This document shows, one piece after another, positions 1-6,049 of a DNA stretch of 6,561 nucleotides. The DNA comes from Pseudomonadota bacterium (lineage in GTDB: Bacteria > Pseudomonadota > Alphaproteobacteria > UBA8366 > JADFVY01). The position numbers and the translations under genes were made by a program. Below the pieces are notes generated by a model. The model had not been told where the DNA came from, made no database searches, and saw nothing but the letters and a program-made list of their open reading frames with translations. Location of the stretch: assembly GCA_030671915.1 (NCBI GenBank), contig DAOVHN010000144.1, positions 1 to 6,561 on the forward strand, given 5' to 3'. Each line of letters begins with the position of its first letter. Position 1 is the first letter of the stretch.

Positions 1-923
1 AGGCAGATCGAGGTGCCGGACCGTGTCGCCGGATCCTTCGCCAGGAATTCGACCCAGGGCGTTTTCTCGACCCACGACGAGACCGCCGCCAGGCTGCTCT
101 TCGAGCGCTGGATCAGTTTGGGCAGGCCGCCGATCTCTTCCGCCCATTTCAGCGAGTCGATGGCGTCCTCGACGCAGAGCATCGAGGGCGTGTTGATGGT
201 CTCGCCCCTGAAAATTCCGTCGTTCAGCTTGCCGCCCTTGGTCAGGCGGAAGATCTTCGGCAACGGCCAGGCCGGGCTGTAGCTTTCCAGTCTTTCCACC
301 GCGCGCGGGCTCAGCACCAGCATGCCATGCGCGCCCTCACCGCCCAGCACCTTCTGCCAGGACCAGGTCGCGACATCCAGCTTGTCCCAGGGCAGGTCCA
401 TGGCGAAGGCCGCCGAGGTCGCGTCGCAGATCGTCAGCCCCTCGCGGTCGGCGGCGATCCAGTCGCCGTCCGGCACGCGGACACCGCTGGTGGTGCCGTT
501 CCAGGTAAAGACCACGTCGCGGGCGAAATCGACCTGGGTGAGGTCGGGCAGATCGCCGTAATCGGCCTCCAGCACCCGGACATCTTCCAGCTTTAGCTGT
601 TTGATGACGTCGGTGGCCCAGCCCTTGCCGAAGCTCTCCCAGACCAGCATATCCGTGCCGCGCGCGCCCAGCAGCGACCACAGGGCCATCTCCACCGCGC
701 CGGTGTCGGAGGCCGGCACGATGGCGATACGGTAATCGTCGGGAATGCCGAGAATGGCGCGGCTTCGGTCGATGACCTCCGCCAGTTTCGCCTTGCCGCC
801 CGCGGCCCGATGCGATCGTCCCGACCAGGCGCCCGACAGCGCCGCCGCCGACCAGCCCGGGCGCTTCGCGCAGGGGCCGGAGGAGAAGAAGGGACGGTTG
901 GGTTTCTGGGTGGGTCTGGTCAT
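1..923 (-). CDS. serC: Phosphoserine aminotransferase, alphaproteobacterial type (3' end outside the window)
   Basis: PLP-dependent transaminase of serine biosynthesis. It converts 3-phosphohydroxypyruvate plus glutamate to phosphoserine plus 2-oxoglutarate, and the family also serves pyridoxal phosphate synthesis. It is cytosolic. Translating back from the ATG at 923 gives 307 codons before the left edge; the family runs to roughly 380-400 residues, so about 80-90 are missing. Visible landmarks are [12 protein letters not shown] near residues 13-24, GRSHRA (35-40), WNGTTSGVR (141-149), CDATSAA with Asp167 for the PLP ring nitrogen, and [14 protein letters not shown], where Lys191 should form the Schiff base. 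[14 protein letters not shown] and [11 protein letters not shown] follow, and the visible end reads SGTSIC where relatives have SNTSVC. The start fits the family N-terminus, but the Shine-Dalgarno is weak (GGGA at 934-937, 10 nt away). In many alphaproteobacteria serA follows; that would lie outside the window. The gene has its own promoter and leader, so it is probably separate from the upstream operon. Confidence 0.95.
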   Translation of the reverse strand, partial: MTRPTQKPNRPFFSSGPCAKRPGWSAAALSGAWSGRSHRAAGGKAKLAEVIDRSRAILGIPDDYRIAIVPASDTGAVEMALWSLLGARGTDMLVWESFGKGWATDVIKQLKLEDVRVLEADYGDLPDLTQVDFARDVVFTWNGTTSGVRVPDGDWIAADREGLTICDATSAAFAMDLPWDKLDVATWSWQKVLGGEGAHGMLVLSPRAVERLESYSPAWPLPKIFRLTKGGKLNDGIFRGETINTPSMLCVEDAIDSLKWAEEIGGLPKLIQRSKSSLAAVSSWVEKTPWVEFLAKDPATRSGTSIC

Positions 924-1011
924 CTCTCTGTATTCCCGGATATGGCTCTCGTTGGGAAATCGTTCGCGTACGCAGCAATTGCCGAAAGAGCGGCTAATCG
1001 GTGATTGCGGA
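924..1011 (-). promoter_or_regulatory. Candidate structured leader of serC mRNA
   Basis: This is the predicted 88-nt untranslated leader. Near its end, TTCCC (958-954) can pair with GGGAA (937-933). That 5-bp stem holds the only Shine-Dalgarno-like GGGA. A second small hairpin, GCCG-6 nt-CGGC, lies at 994-981. A conserved serC leader RNA is known upstream of serC in Alphaproteobacteria, and the position matches, but I could not test this sequence against that model. Confidence 0.35.
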
Positions 1012-1028
1012 GGCGCGAAATTAGCCGC
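990..1028. repeat. 9-bp perfect inverted repeat straddling the serC promoter -10 and start
   Basis: GCGGCTAAT (990-998) and ATTAGCCGC (1020-1028) are exact reverse complements, 21 nt apart. The right arm overlaps the predicted -10 box. The left arm lies about 13-21 nt inside the transcript. Because only one arm would be transcribed, this suits a DNA operator better than an RNA hairpin. No regulator is encoded nearby, and chance is possible. Confidence 0.4.
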
Positions 1029-1046
1029 GACTCAACCTTCGGTCAA
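1018..1046 (-). promoter_or_regulatory. Predicted sigma70 promoter of serC
   Basis: On the minus strand, TTGACC (1046-1041) and TAATTT (1023-1018) are separated by exactly 17 nt, a near-ideal housekeeping promoter. The expected start is near 1011, giving an 88-nt leader. The -10 box is followed by a GC-rich discriminator, CGCGCC. A 14-nt core here is identical to that in the promoter at 5715-5743. No convincing intrinsic terminator separates it from the permease gene upstream: only a short weak hairpin near the stop codon, followed by five T on the minus strand (1073-1069). Some read-through is therefore possible. Confidence 0.7.
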
Positions 1047-1082
1047 CGCACAAATGCTGCAGTGCGGCAAAAAGAGGCCGGG

Positions 1083-2936
1083 CTACAACCCATAGTACCA
1101 TGGCGCAAACAGCGAAAAGATCAGCCAGACGATAAACAGCAGCGGCAACCCGGCCTTGACGAAGTCCATGAAACGATAACGGCCGGGCACCATCACCAGC
1201 AGATTCGTCTGATAACCGATCGGCGACGCGAAGGAACAATTGGCGGCGAAAATCACGGCGACCGCGAAAATCTCGACCGGCACGCCGATCTCCCGCGCGA
1301 TCCCGACGGCGATCGGCGTGAACAGGACGGCGGTGGCCTTGGTGCTGATGATATTGGCGAGCCCGCCGACCAGCAGGAAGAAGGCGGACAGGACGACCGC
1401 CGGCGGCGCGCCGTCCAGCGCCCCGAGCAGCAGGGTGGCGAGAAACGCCGCGCCACCGGTTTCCTGCATGGCGGCGCCCAGCGCCAGGGCGGCGGCGATG
1501 GTGAAGATGATCTGGTAGTCCAGCGCCCGCACGGCATCGCGCAGGCCCAGCGCGCCGCTCAGCACCATGGCGGCGGCGCCGGTCACGGCGGCGACCACGA
1601 TGGGGACCGCGCCCGTTGCCGCCAGCGCCACCACGCCGAGGAAGATCGCGCTGGCCCGCTTGGCGTAGCGCAACGCCGGCAGCGTCGCGGCCGACCATTC
1701 CATCAACAGCACGTCGCGATTGCCGCGCAGCGCCATCACGTCGTCGCTGCGCCCCTGGATCAGCAGCACGTCGCCGGCCTCCAGCGCCATATCGGTGATC
1801 CGGCGGCGCAGCATGCGGCTTCGCCGTTCGACGCCCAGCACGATGCAGTGGTAGCGATAGCGGAAGCCGATGCGCGCCAGCGTGCGGCCGACCAGTGGCG
1901 AATTCGGCGGCACCATGACCTCGGCCAACACCTGGCCGCCGCTGGTCCAGCGCTCCTCCGCCTCCCCGTCCACCTCCCCGGCGGGGCCGGGAATATCGGG
2001 ATGCAGCAACCGCGCGTCGGCCTGCAGGGTTTCGGTCAGCGTCTTGCGGGTCGCGGCCACCACCACGACGTCGTCGGCCTGCAGCAGGATATCGTCGAAC
2101 GGCGGCAGGATCGACTCTTCCCCGCGCTGGATCGTCAGGACCGTGATGTCGCTGAGCGCCGGAAACACGCCGAGGCGCGATTCCGCGCCGATCAGTTTCG
2201 ATTCCGGCAGGACCTTGATCTGGGCGACGAACTGCCGGCCGGAAACGGGCAGGCCACCCCTCAGCGGCGCGCGGCTGGGCAGCAGCCGGGGCGCGACGAA
2301 GATCACATAGACGAGGCCGCCCAGCGCCAGCACCAGTCCGGGAACGGTGAAATCGAAGAAACCGAAGGGCCGTTCGCCCAGTTCGACCAGCATGCCCGAG
2401 ACCAGCAGGTTGGTGGAGGATCCGATCAGCGTCGTCATGCCGCCCAGGATCGCCGCGAAGCTGAGCGGCATCATGTAGCGCCCCGCGCCACGGCCCATCT
2501 TGTCGGCCAGCGCCTGCATGATGGGAATGAAGATGACCACGACCGGGATGTTGTTGAGGAAGGCGCTGACCGCCATCACCGCGACGAGCCCCAGCATGAT
2601 GCTGGCCGCCGGATTGCCCCTTGCGGCGCGCAGCAGCAGCCATGCCCCCTGGCCCAGCGCGCCGGTGCGCGACAGCCCGTCGCCGATCACCAGCAGGGCC
2701 AGCACGGTAAGCAACGCCGGATTGGCGAAGCCGGAAAGAATCCGCCCCGCCCCCATTCGGTTGGCCCCGTCCGGCCCCGCGACCGGCATGAAATGGAACA
2801 GCAGCAGCAGCGCGCAGATGACCGCGAGCGAGGTCATCTCGTAGGACAGCTTCTCACTGGCGTAGAAGGCGAGCGCAACGACGATCAGCGCAAACACCGC
2901 CGCCATCTGGATAAACTCGCCGCCGGTTTCCAACAT
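1083..2936 (-). CDS. SLC13-type anion permease with two internal RCK_C domains
   Basis: Inner-membrane transporter of the DASS/ArsB-like superfamily, 617 residues. The N-terminal membrane half (about 11-216) contains LNNIPVVVIFIPIM (127-140) and GSSTNLLVSG (172-181), the re-entrant hairpin and Ser/Thr/Asn signatures. A cytosolic insert follows, with two RCK_C/TrkA-C-like domains at about 222-305 and 332-415. The C-terminal membrane half (about 428-613) has ANIISTKATAVLFTPI (527-542) and SPIGYQTNLLVMVPG (571-585), the family hallmark. Relatives with this layout carry sulfate or di/tricarboxylates, usually with Na+. The exact substrate cannot be read from sequence, but a dicarboxylate fits the dehydrogenase in the same operon. 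Residues 531-533 are STK where relatives I recall have Asn residues. ATG 2936 has GGGGG only 2 nt upstream; Met11 (ATG 2906) is an alternative start that keeps the first membrane helix. It is the last gene of the cluster, 34 nt after the MaoC gene. Confidence 0.9.
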   Translation of the reverse strand: MLETGGEFIQMAAVFALIVVALAFYASEKLSYEMTSLAVICALLLLFHFMPVAGPDGANRMGAGRILSGFANPALLTVLALLVIGDGLSRTGALGQGAWLLLRAARGNPAASIMLGLVAVMAVSAFLNNIPVVVIFIPIMQALADKMGRGAGRYMMPLSFAAILGGMTTLIGSSTNLLVSGMLVELGERPFGFFDFTVPGLVLALGGLVYVIFVAPRLLPSRAPLRGGLPVSGRQFVAQIKVLPESKLIGAESRLGVFPALSDITVLTIQRGEESILPPFDDILLQADDVVVVAATRKTLTETLQADARLLHPDIPGPAGEVDGEAEERWTSGGQVLAEVMVPPNSPLVGRTLARIGFRYRYHCIVLGVERRSRMLRRRITDMALEAGDVLLIQGRSDDVMALRGNRDVLLMEWSAATLPALRYAKRASAIFLGVVALAATGAVPIVVAAVTGAAAMVLSGALGLRDAVRALDYQIIFTIAAALALGAAMQETGGAAFLATLLLGALDGAPPAVVLSAFFLLVGGLANIISTKATAVLFTPIAVGIAREIGVPVEIFAVAVIFAANCSFASPIGYQTNLLVMVPGRYRFMDFVKAGLPLLFIVWLIFSLFAPWYYGL

Positions 2937-2970
2937 TACCCCCAGCCGGCCGGGGGCATCGGACTATCGG

Positions 2971-3432
2971 TCAGTCCGCGCCGCCTTCGGGCCGCTTGCG
3001 GATGATGGTGATGGCCAGGTAGGTCATCACCGTCTCATCGCGCTGGTTGAGCACCGTAAACTGGAACCGCACCGTCCCGCGGTCGGGTTTCGAGCGCGAT
3101 TCCCGCGCCTCGATCACTTCCACTGCCGTCCTGATGGTGTCGCCGGGCTTTACCGGGGCCGTCCATCGCACCTCGTCCATGCCCGGGCCGACGATATTGG
3201 AGTCCACCACCAGTCCCAGATCATAGAACAGCCGGAAGCTCAAGGCGAGCGTCTGGAATCCGCTGGCGATCAACCCGCCGAACGGCCCGGCCTCCGCTGC
3301 GGTCGCATCCACATGCATATGCTGCGGATCGTAGGTCAGCGCGAAATCGACGATCTGCGCTTCCGTCAGCGTAATGCCGCGCGTGGCGAACCTGTCGCCG
3401 ACATGGAATTCCTCGAACCATCTTGTGTGCAT
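2971..3432 (-). CDS. MaoC-family hot-dog dehydratase/hydratase
   Basis: Small cytosolic enzyme of 153 residues, the usual size of a single hot-dog MaoC domain. The family mostly adds or removes water on (R)-3-hydroxyacyl/enoyl-CoA thioesters. The hydratase motif is intact: YDPQHMHVD at 34-42 puts Asp35 and His40 five residues apart, the same spacing as the catalytic Asp/His pair of PhaJ-type (R)-hydratases. It is followed by the typical GLIASGFQTLAL (53-64) and by VRWTAPVKPGDT (88-99). The start at 3432 has a good ribosome site, GAGG (3442-3439), 6 nt away. It lies 18 nt after the stop of the M24 gene and 34 nt before the permease gene, so it is probably co-transcribed with both. No acyl-CoA ligase or CoA-transferase is visible, so the CoA substrate is unknown. 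Some MaoC-like proteins do not act on CoA esters. Confidence 0.88.
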   Translation of the reverse strand: MHTRWFEEFHVGDRFATRGITLTEAQIVDFALTYDPQHMHVDATAAEAGPFGGLIASGFQTLALSFRLFYDLGLVVDSNIVGPGMDEVRWTAPVKPGDTIRTAVEVIEARESRSKPDRGTVRFQFTVLNQRDETVMTYLAITIIRKRPEGGAD

Positions 3433-3450
3433 TCTTTTCCTCTTTTGTCC

Positions 3451-4623
3451 TTATACTACCACCGGCATATCCGGCGCGGCGCGGATGGTCAGCAACTCGC
3501 AGCCTTCCTCGGTGATGGCGATGTTTTCCTCGTGCACCATCATGCGGCCCGGTGCAAACTCCATGCCGGGCTCGATGGTCATCACCATACCGGGGACCAG
3601 TTCGGTGTCGTCGCCCGGCCTGTTGGATGGCCATTCGGTGAGCTGCATGCCCAACCCGTGGCCCAGGCGCCCGACATTGTTGCCCAGCGAGCCGGCCTCC
3701 TCCAGCACCGCCGCCATAGCGCGCCATAAATCGGTGGTGGTGGCGCCGGGGCGCGCCGCGTCGATGCCGGCTTGGGTGGCGTTCCAGACAACCTCGTGGG
3801 CGCGCTTGGCGTCGTCACCGGGCTCGCCGAAGGCGAAGTTGCGGTCGAAGTCGCAGTAATAGCCGTCGAAGGTGGTGCCGGTGTCGATGATCAGGATGTC
3901 GCCCGCCTCGATGATTTTCTGCGTCGGGCCCATGATGATGTTGTCGTAACCGCCCGGCCCGGCCACGCCCATCATGTAGGGCGAGGAATCGGCGCCGCGC
4001 TGCAGCACCTCGACGCGCATGTCGCGGCAGGCCTCCCATTCGGTCATGCCGATTGAAAGTTTCGCCGGCAGGGCCAGAAAGGCTTCGGACGTGAACTGGC
4101 AGACATGGCGGATCTTGTCGACCTCGGCCGGCGACTTGACACCGCGCAAGCCCCGCAGCACCGGCGTGCCGTCGGCGAACGCCAGCGGCGCGATCGTCTC
4201 GCCGATGCGCAGGAAATCGGCCGCCGGCATGCGCAGCACCATCTCCGGCCCCATCTCCGCCCCGATGCGCCCGAAGCGGCGCGGCAGCGAAGACAGCGCG
4301 TCCACCAGCAGCGTTACTCCGTCGTCTTCGGGTACCGGCGCGGGCCAGGTGCGGATGTCGTTCACCCAGGTCTTCGCCATGACCGGGCCGCCGATCTCCG
4401 GGATCACGGCAATCAGGTCGCCCTCGCGCGGGACGATGACGAACCAGGGCCGCGTCGGCGAGGCCCAGAACTGGGAATCGAAGCCGGTAAACCAACGCAC
4501 ATGCTGCTCACTGGCGACCAGCAGCGCGTCCAGTTCATGCGCGGTCATCAGCGCCCGGGCGCGCTCCGCCCTGGCCTCGAACTCAGGCCTCGGAAAGCCG
4601 CGCGCGGGCGCCGCGCCGGCCAT
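3451..4623 (-). CDS. M24-family metallopeptidase-like hydrolase (Xaa-Pro peptidase/creatinase fold)
   Basis: Predicted cytosolic 'pita-bread' hydrolase of 390 residues, with a creatinase-type N-terminal domain (about 13-155) and a catalytic domain (about 165-385). All five dinuclear-metal ligands can be placed: Asp247 in IIDTGT, Asp258 in GYYCDFDR (the usual 11-residue spacing), His322 in LGHGLG, Glu351 in TIEPGME and Glu365 in VHEENIAIT. This favours an active metal-dependent hydrolase such as an aminopeptidase P or prolidase-like enzyme, over metal-free creatinase. The family has been recruited to cleave small non-peptide substrates (creatine, ectoine), so the operon context suggests a catabolic amide substrate; that is inference. 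The start ATG (4623) lies one nucleotide after the TAG of the dehydrogenase gene, suggesting translational coupling. GGGGG lies further upstream inside that gene. Ordinary annotation would be 'Xaa-Pro peptidase family protein'. Confidence 0.9.
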   Translation of the reverse strand: MAGAAPARGFPRPEFEARAERARALMTAHELDALLVASEQHVRWFTGFDSQFWASPTRPWFVIVPREGDLIAVIPEIGGPVMAKTWVNDIRTWPAPVPEDDGVTLLVDALSSLPRRFGRIGAEMGPEMVLRMPAADFLRIGETIAPLAFADGTPVLRGLRGVKSPAEVDKIRHVCQFTSEAFLALPAKLSIGMTEWEACRDMRVEVLQRGADSSPYMMGVAGPGGYDNIIMGPTQKIIEAGDILIIDTGTTFDGYYCDFDRNFAFGEPGDDAKRAHEVVWNATQAGIDAARPGATTTDLWRAMAAVLEEAGSLGNNVGRLGHGLGMQLTEWPSNRPGDDTELVPGMVMTIEPGMEFAPGRMMVHEENIAITEEGCELLTIRAAPDMPVVV

Positions 4624-4624
4624 C

Positions 4625-5683
4625 CTACAGCGCCCCCAGGATCGCCGCCGTCAGGTCCTTCGTGTCGGCGCTGCCGCCCATGTCGCGGGTCAGCGCGGAA
4701 CCGTCGCGCAGCACATCCTCGATCGCCGTGACGATGGCGTCGTGGGCGTCGCGGTGGCCCAGATGGTCCAGCATCATCGCGCCCGACCAGATCTGGCCGA
4801 TCGGGTTGGCGATACCTCTGCCGGCGATATCGGGGGCGGAGCCGTGCACCGGCTCGAACATGGAAGGGTGTTCCTTCTCCGGATTGATGTTGCCGCCCGG
4901 CGCGATGCCGATGGTGCCGGTCACCGCGGGGCCGAGATCCGACAGGATATCGCCCAGCAGGTTGCTGCCCACCACCACGTCGAACCAGTCGGGATGCTGC
5001 ACGAAATGGGCGGTCAGGATGTCGATATGAAACTGGTTCAATTCGACGTCCGGATAGTCGGCGGCGACCGCTTTCACGCGCTCGTCCCAATAGGGCATGG
5101 TGTAATAGATGCCGTTCGACTTGGTGGCCGATGTCACCAGCTTGCGCGGCCTCGTTCTCGCCAGTTCGAAGGCGTAGCGCGCGATACGGTCGATGCCCTT
5201 GCGGCTGAACACGTTCAGCTGGGTGACGAATTCCTCCGGCGTGTCGTGGTTCATGCGCCCGCCGATTTCGGAATATTCGCCCTCGACATTCTCGCGCACC
5301 ACATAGAAATCGATGTCGCCGGGCTTTCGGCCGGCCAGCGGCGAGGCCACGCCCTCGAACAGGCGCACCGGGCGCAGATTGACATACTGGTTGAACTTGC
5401 GGCGGATCGGGATCAGCAGGCCCCAGAGCGAGACATGGTCCGGCACGCCGGGGAAACCGACGGCCCCCAGATAGATCGCGTCATGGCCGCCGATCCGGTC
5501 CAGCCCGTCTTCCGGCATCATCGCGCCGACATTGTGATAGCGCTCGCAGCTCCAGTCGAATTCGTCCCACTGGAATTCGATGCCCAGTTTGCCGCCCACC
5601 TTCTCCAGCACCTCGATGCCGGCCGGCACCACCTCGTTGCCGATGCCGTCGCCCGGGATGACCGCGATCCTGTATTTCGTCAT
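4625..5683 (-). CDS. ttuC: Tartrate dehydrogenase/decarboxylase or D-malate dehydrogenase (TtuC/DmlA type)
   Basis: NAD-dependent beta-decarboxylating dehydrogenase of 352 residues, about the usual family length. It oxidises and, for D-malate, decarboxylates a 2-hydroxyacid (D-malate to pyruvate plus CO2; tartrate is an alternative) in the cytosol. The N-terminus is IPGDGIG (9-15). DHVSLWG (82-88), followed by IRRKFNQYVNLRP, marks the TtuC/DmlA branch rather than LeuB. Substrate-binding Arg94, Arg104 and Arg130 (VVRENVEGEYS), Lys188, Asp221 and metal-binding Asp245/Asp249 (GDILSDLGPA) are present. VHGSAPDIAGRGIANP (279-294) is the NAD-binding loop. The match to E. coli DmlA as I remember it is close over the whole length. 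Start ATG 5683 has GGAG (5694-5691) 7 nt upstream, and a promoter lies just beyond. It is the first gene of the cluster. Real substrate preference within tartrate, D-malate and alkylmalates cannot be read from the sequence. Confidence 0.93.
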   Translation of the reverse strand: MTKYRIAVIPGDGIGNEVVPAGIEVLEKVGGKLGIEFQWDEFDWSCERYHNVGAMMPEDGLDRIGGHDAIYLGAVGFPGVPDHVSLWGLLIPIRRKFNQYVNLRPVRLFEGVASPLAGRKPGDIDFYVVRENVEGEYSEIGGRMNHDTPEEFVTQLNVFSRKGIDRIARYAFELARTRPRKLVTSATKSNGIYYTMPYWDERVKAVAADYPDVELNQFHIDILTAHFVQHPDWFDVVVGSNLLGDILSDLGPAVTGTIGIAPGGNINPEKEHPSMFEPVHGSAPDIAGRGIANPIGQIWSGAMMLDHLGHRDAHDAIVTAIEDVLRDGSALTRDMGGSADTKDLTAAILGAL

Positions 5684-5714
5684 TCGCTTTCTCCGTTTCC
5701 TGAATGCCGGCGCG

Positions 5715-5743
5715 AAATTAGCGGCGTGGCCCGCTCATCACAA
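5715..5743 (-). promoter_or_regulatory. Predicted sigma70 promoter of the dehydrogenase-M24-MaoC-SLC13 operon
   Basis: Minus-strand TTGTGA (5743-5738) and TAATTT (5720-5715) are 17 nt apart, followed by the discriminator CGCGCC. A start near 5708 would give a leader of about 24 nt containing the GGAG ribosome site. The 14 bases at 5709-5722 are identical to 1012-1025 in the serC promoter. No clear operator or cognate regulator gene is visible beside it. Confidence 0.65.
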
Positions 5744-5989
5744 CCACGGAATGACAGGACTTGTTTGCGTGCGTCGGAACAGTCCGCGAACACCGATCAC
5801 ATTTTAGGTCAAAACGCCTCGGACAGGCCGGTTTTTCTTGACGATCCGGGCCATCGGGCGCACAGTATTTTCACGGCTGATGCCTTCGAGGCAGGCCAGA
5901 TTAGACGCCGCAACACCGTGCGGTATCTCGGGTTCCGGTCATTACCGCGGATGGTCGAAACCGACATCGAAACGACATCTTAATGTCCT
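5744..5989. other. Gene-free divergent intergenic region
   Basis: Part of the 366-nt gap between the operon start and the Sua5 gene. I see no tRNA, no plausible protein gene with a ribosome site, and no transposon remnant. The only structured item is a short direct repeat, CGACATC (5962-5968 and 5973-5979), spaced 11 nt start to start, about one helical turn. It could be a weak protein-binding site or chance. A plus-strand small RNA ending in the palindrome at 5990-6014 cannot be excluded, but I found no convincing promoter for one. Confidence 0.5.
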
Positions 5990-6014
5990 GAGCCGCCAGC
6001 CTGGCTGGCGGCTC
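5990..6014 (+). terminator. Perfect 11-bp-arm palindrome, possible terminator or operator
   Basis: GAGCCGCCAGC (5990-6000) and GCTGGCGGCTC (6004-6014) are exact reverse complements around a 3-nt CTG loop, giving a very stable GC-rich hairpin. On the plus strand it is followed by TTGCTATGT, a poor U-tract. On the minus strand there is no T-run. It ends one base before the predicted -35 box of the Sua5 gene. No plus-strand gene precedes it, so its role as a terminator is uncertain; an operator or a transcription insulator are alternatives. Confidence 0.5.
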
Positions 6015-6043
6015 TTGCTATGTGGGTAGCCCCGCGCGATAAC
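6015..6043 (+). promoter_or_regulatory. Predicted promoter of the Sua5 gene, placing transcription start at the ATG
   Basis: TTGCTA (6015-6020), 17 nt, then GATAAC (6038-6043); each box matches the consensus at four of six positions. A start about 7 nt beyond the -10 falls at 6050, the A of the chosen ATG. This fits a leaderless mRNA and explains why no Shine-Dalgarno sequence precedes that ATG. Confidence 0.5.
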
Positions 6044-6049
6044 GTGGCC

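Noticed and set aside
1021..2643. 540-codon minus-strand frame overlapping the permease
   Set aside because: It is an Arg/Gly/Ala-rich alternative frame of the same strand; the permease frame carries the real family motifs.
1005..3005. 666-codon open frame on the plus strand, opposite the permease gene
   Set aside because: Its product is a low-complexity mix rich in His, Arg, Gln and Asp with no recognisable fold. It is the antisense shadow of a clear SLC13 permease in high-GC DNA.
3450..3455. TATAAG on the minus strand just before the MaoC gene, as an internal promoter
   Set aside because: No -35-like sequence lies at the right distance (GCGCCG is there instead), and the 18-nt gap favours co-transcription.
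3451..4623. M24 protein as the DMSP lyase DddP or as creatinase
   Set aside because: The protein is shorter than DddP, and its first metal motif is DTG, not the DxD pattern I recall for DddP. All five dinuclear-metal ligands are present, unlike metal-free creatinase.
4625..5683. Annotation of the dehydrogenase as LeuB (3-isopropylmalate dehydrogenase)
   Set aside because: DHVSLWG and the full-length resemblance to DmlA/TtuC place it in the tartrate/D-malate branch, and there are no leu genes around it.
4019..5983. 654-codon open frame on the plus strand, opposite the M24 and dehydrogenase genes
   Set aside because: It crosses two well-supported minus-strand genes and their promoter, has biased composition and no domain; an antisense GC-rich shadow.
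5838..6029. Possible 63-residue plus-strand protein in the divergent intergenic region
   Set aside because: It starts at TTG without a ribosome site, runs through the palindrome into the Sua5 promoter, and resembles nothing I know.
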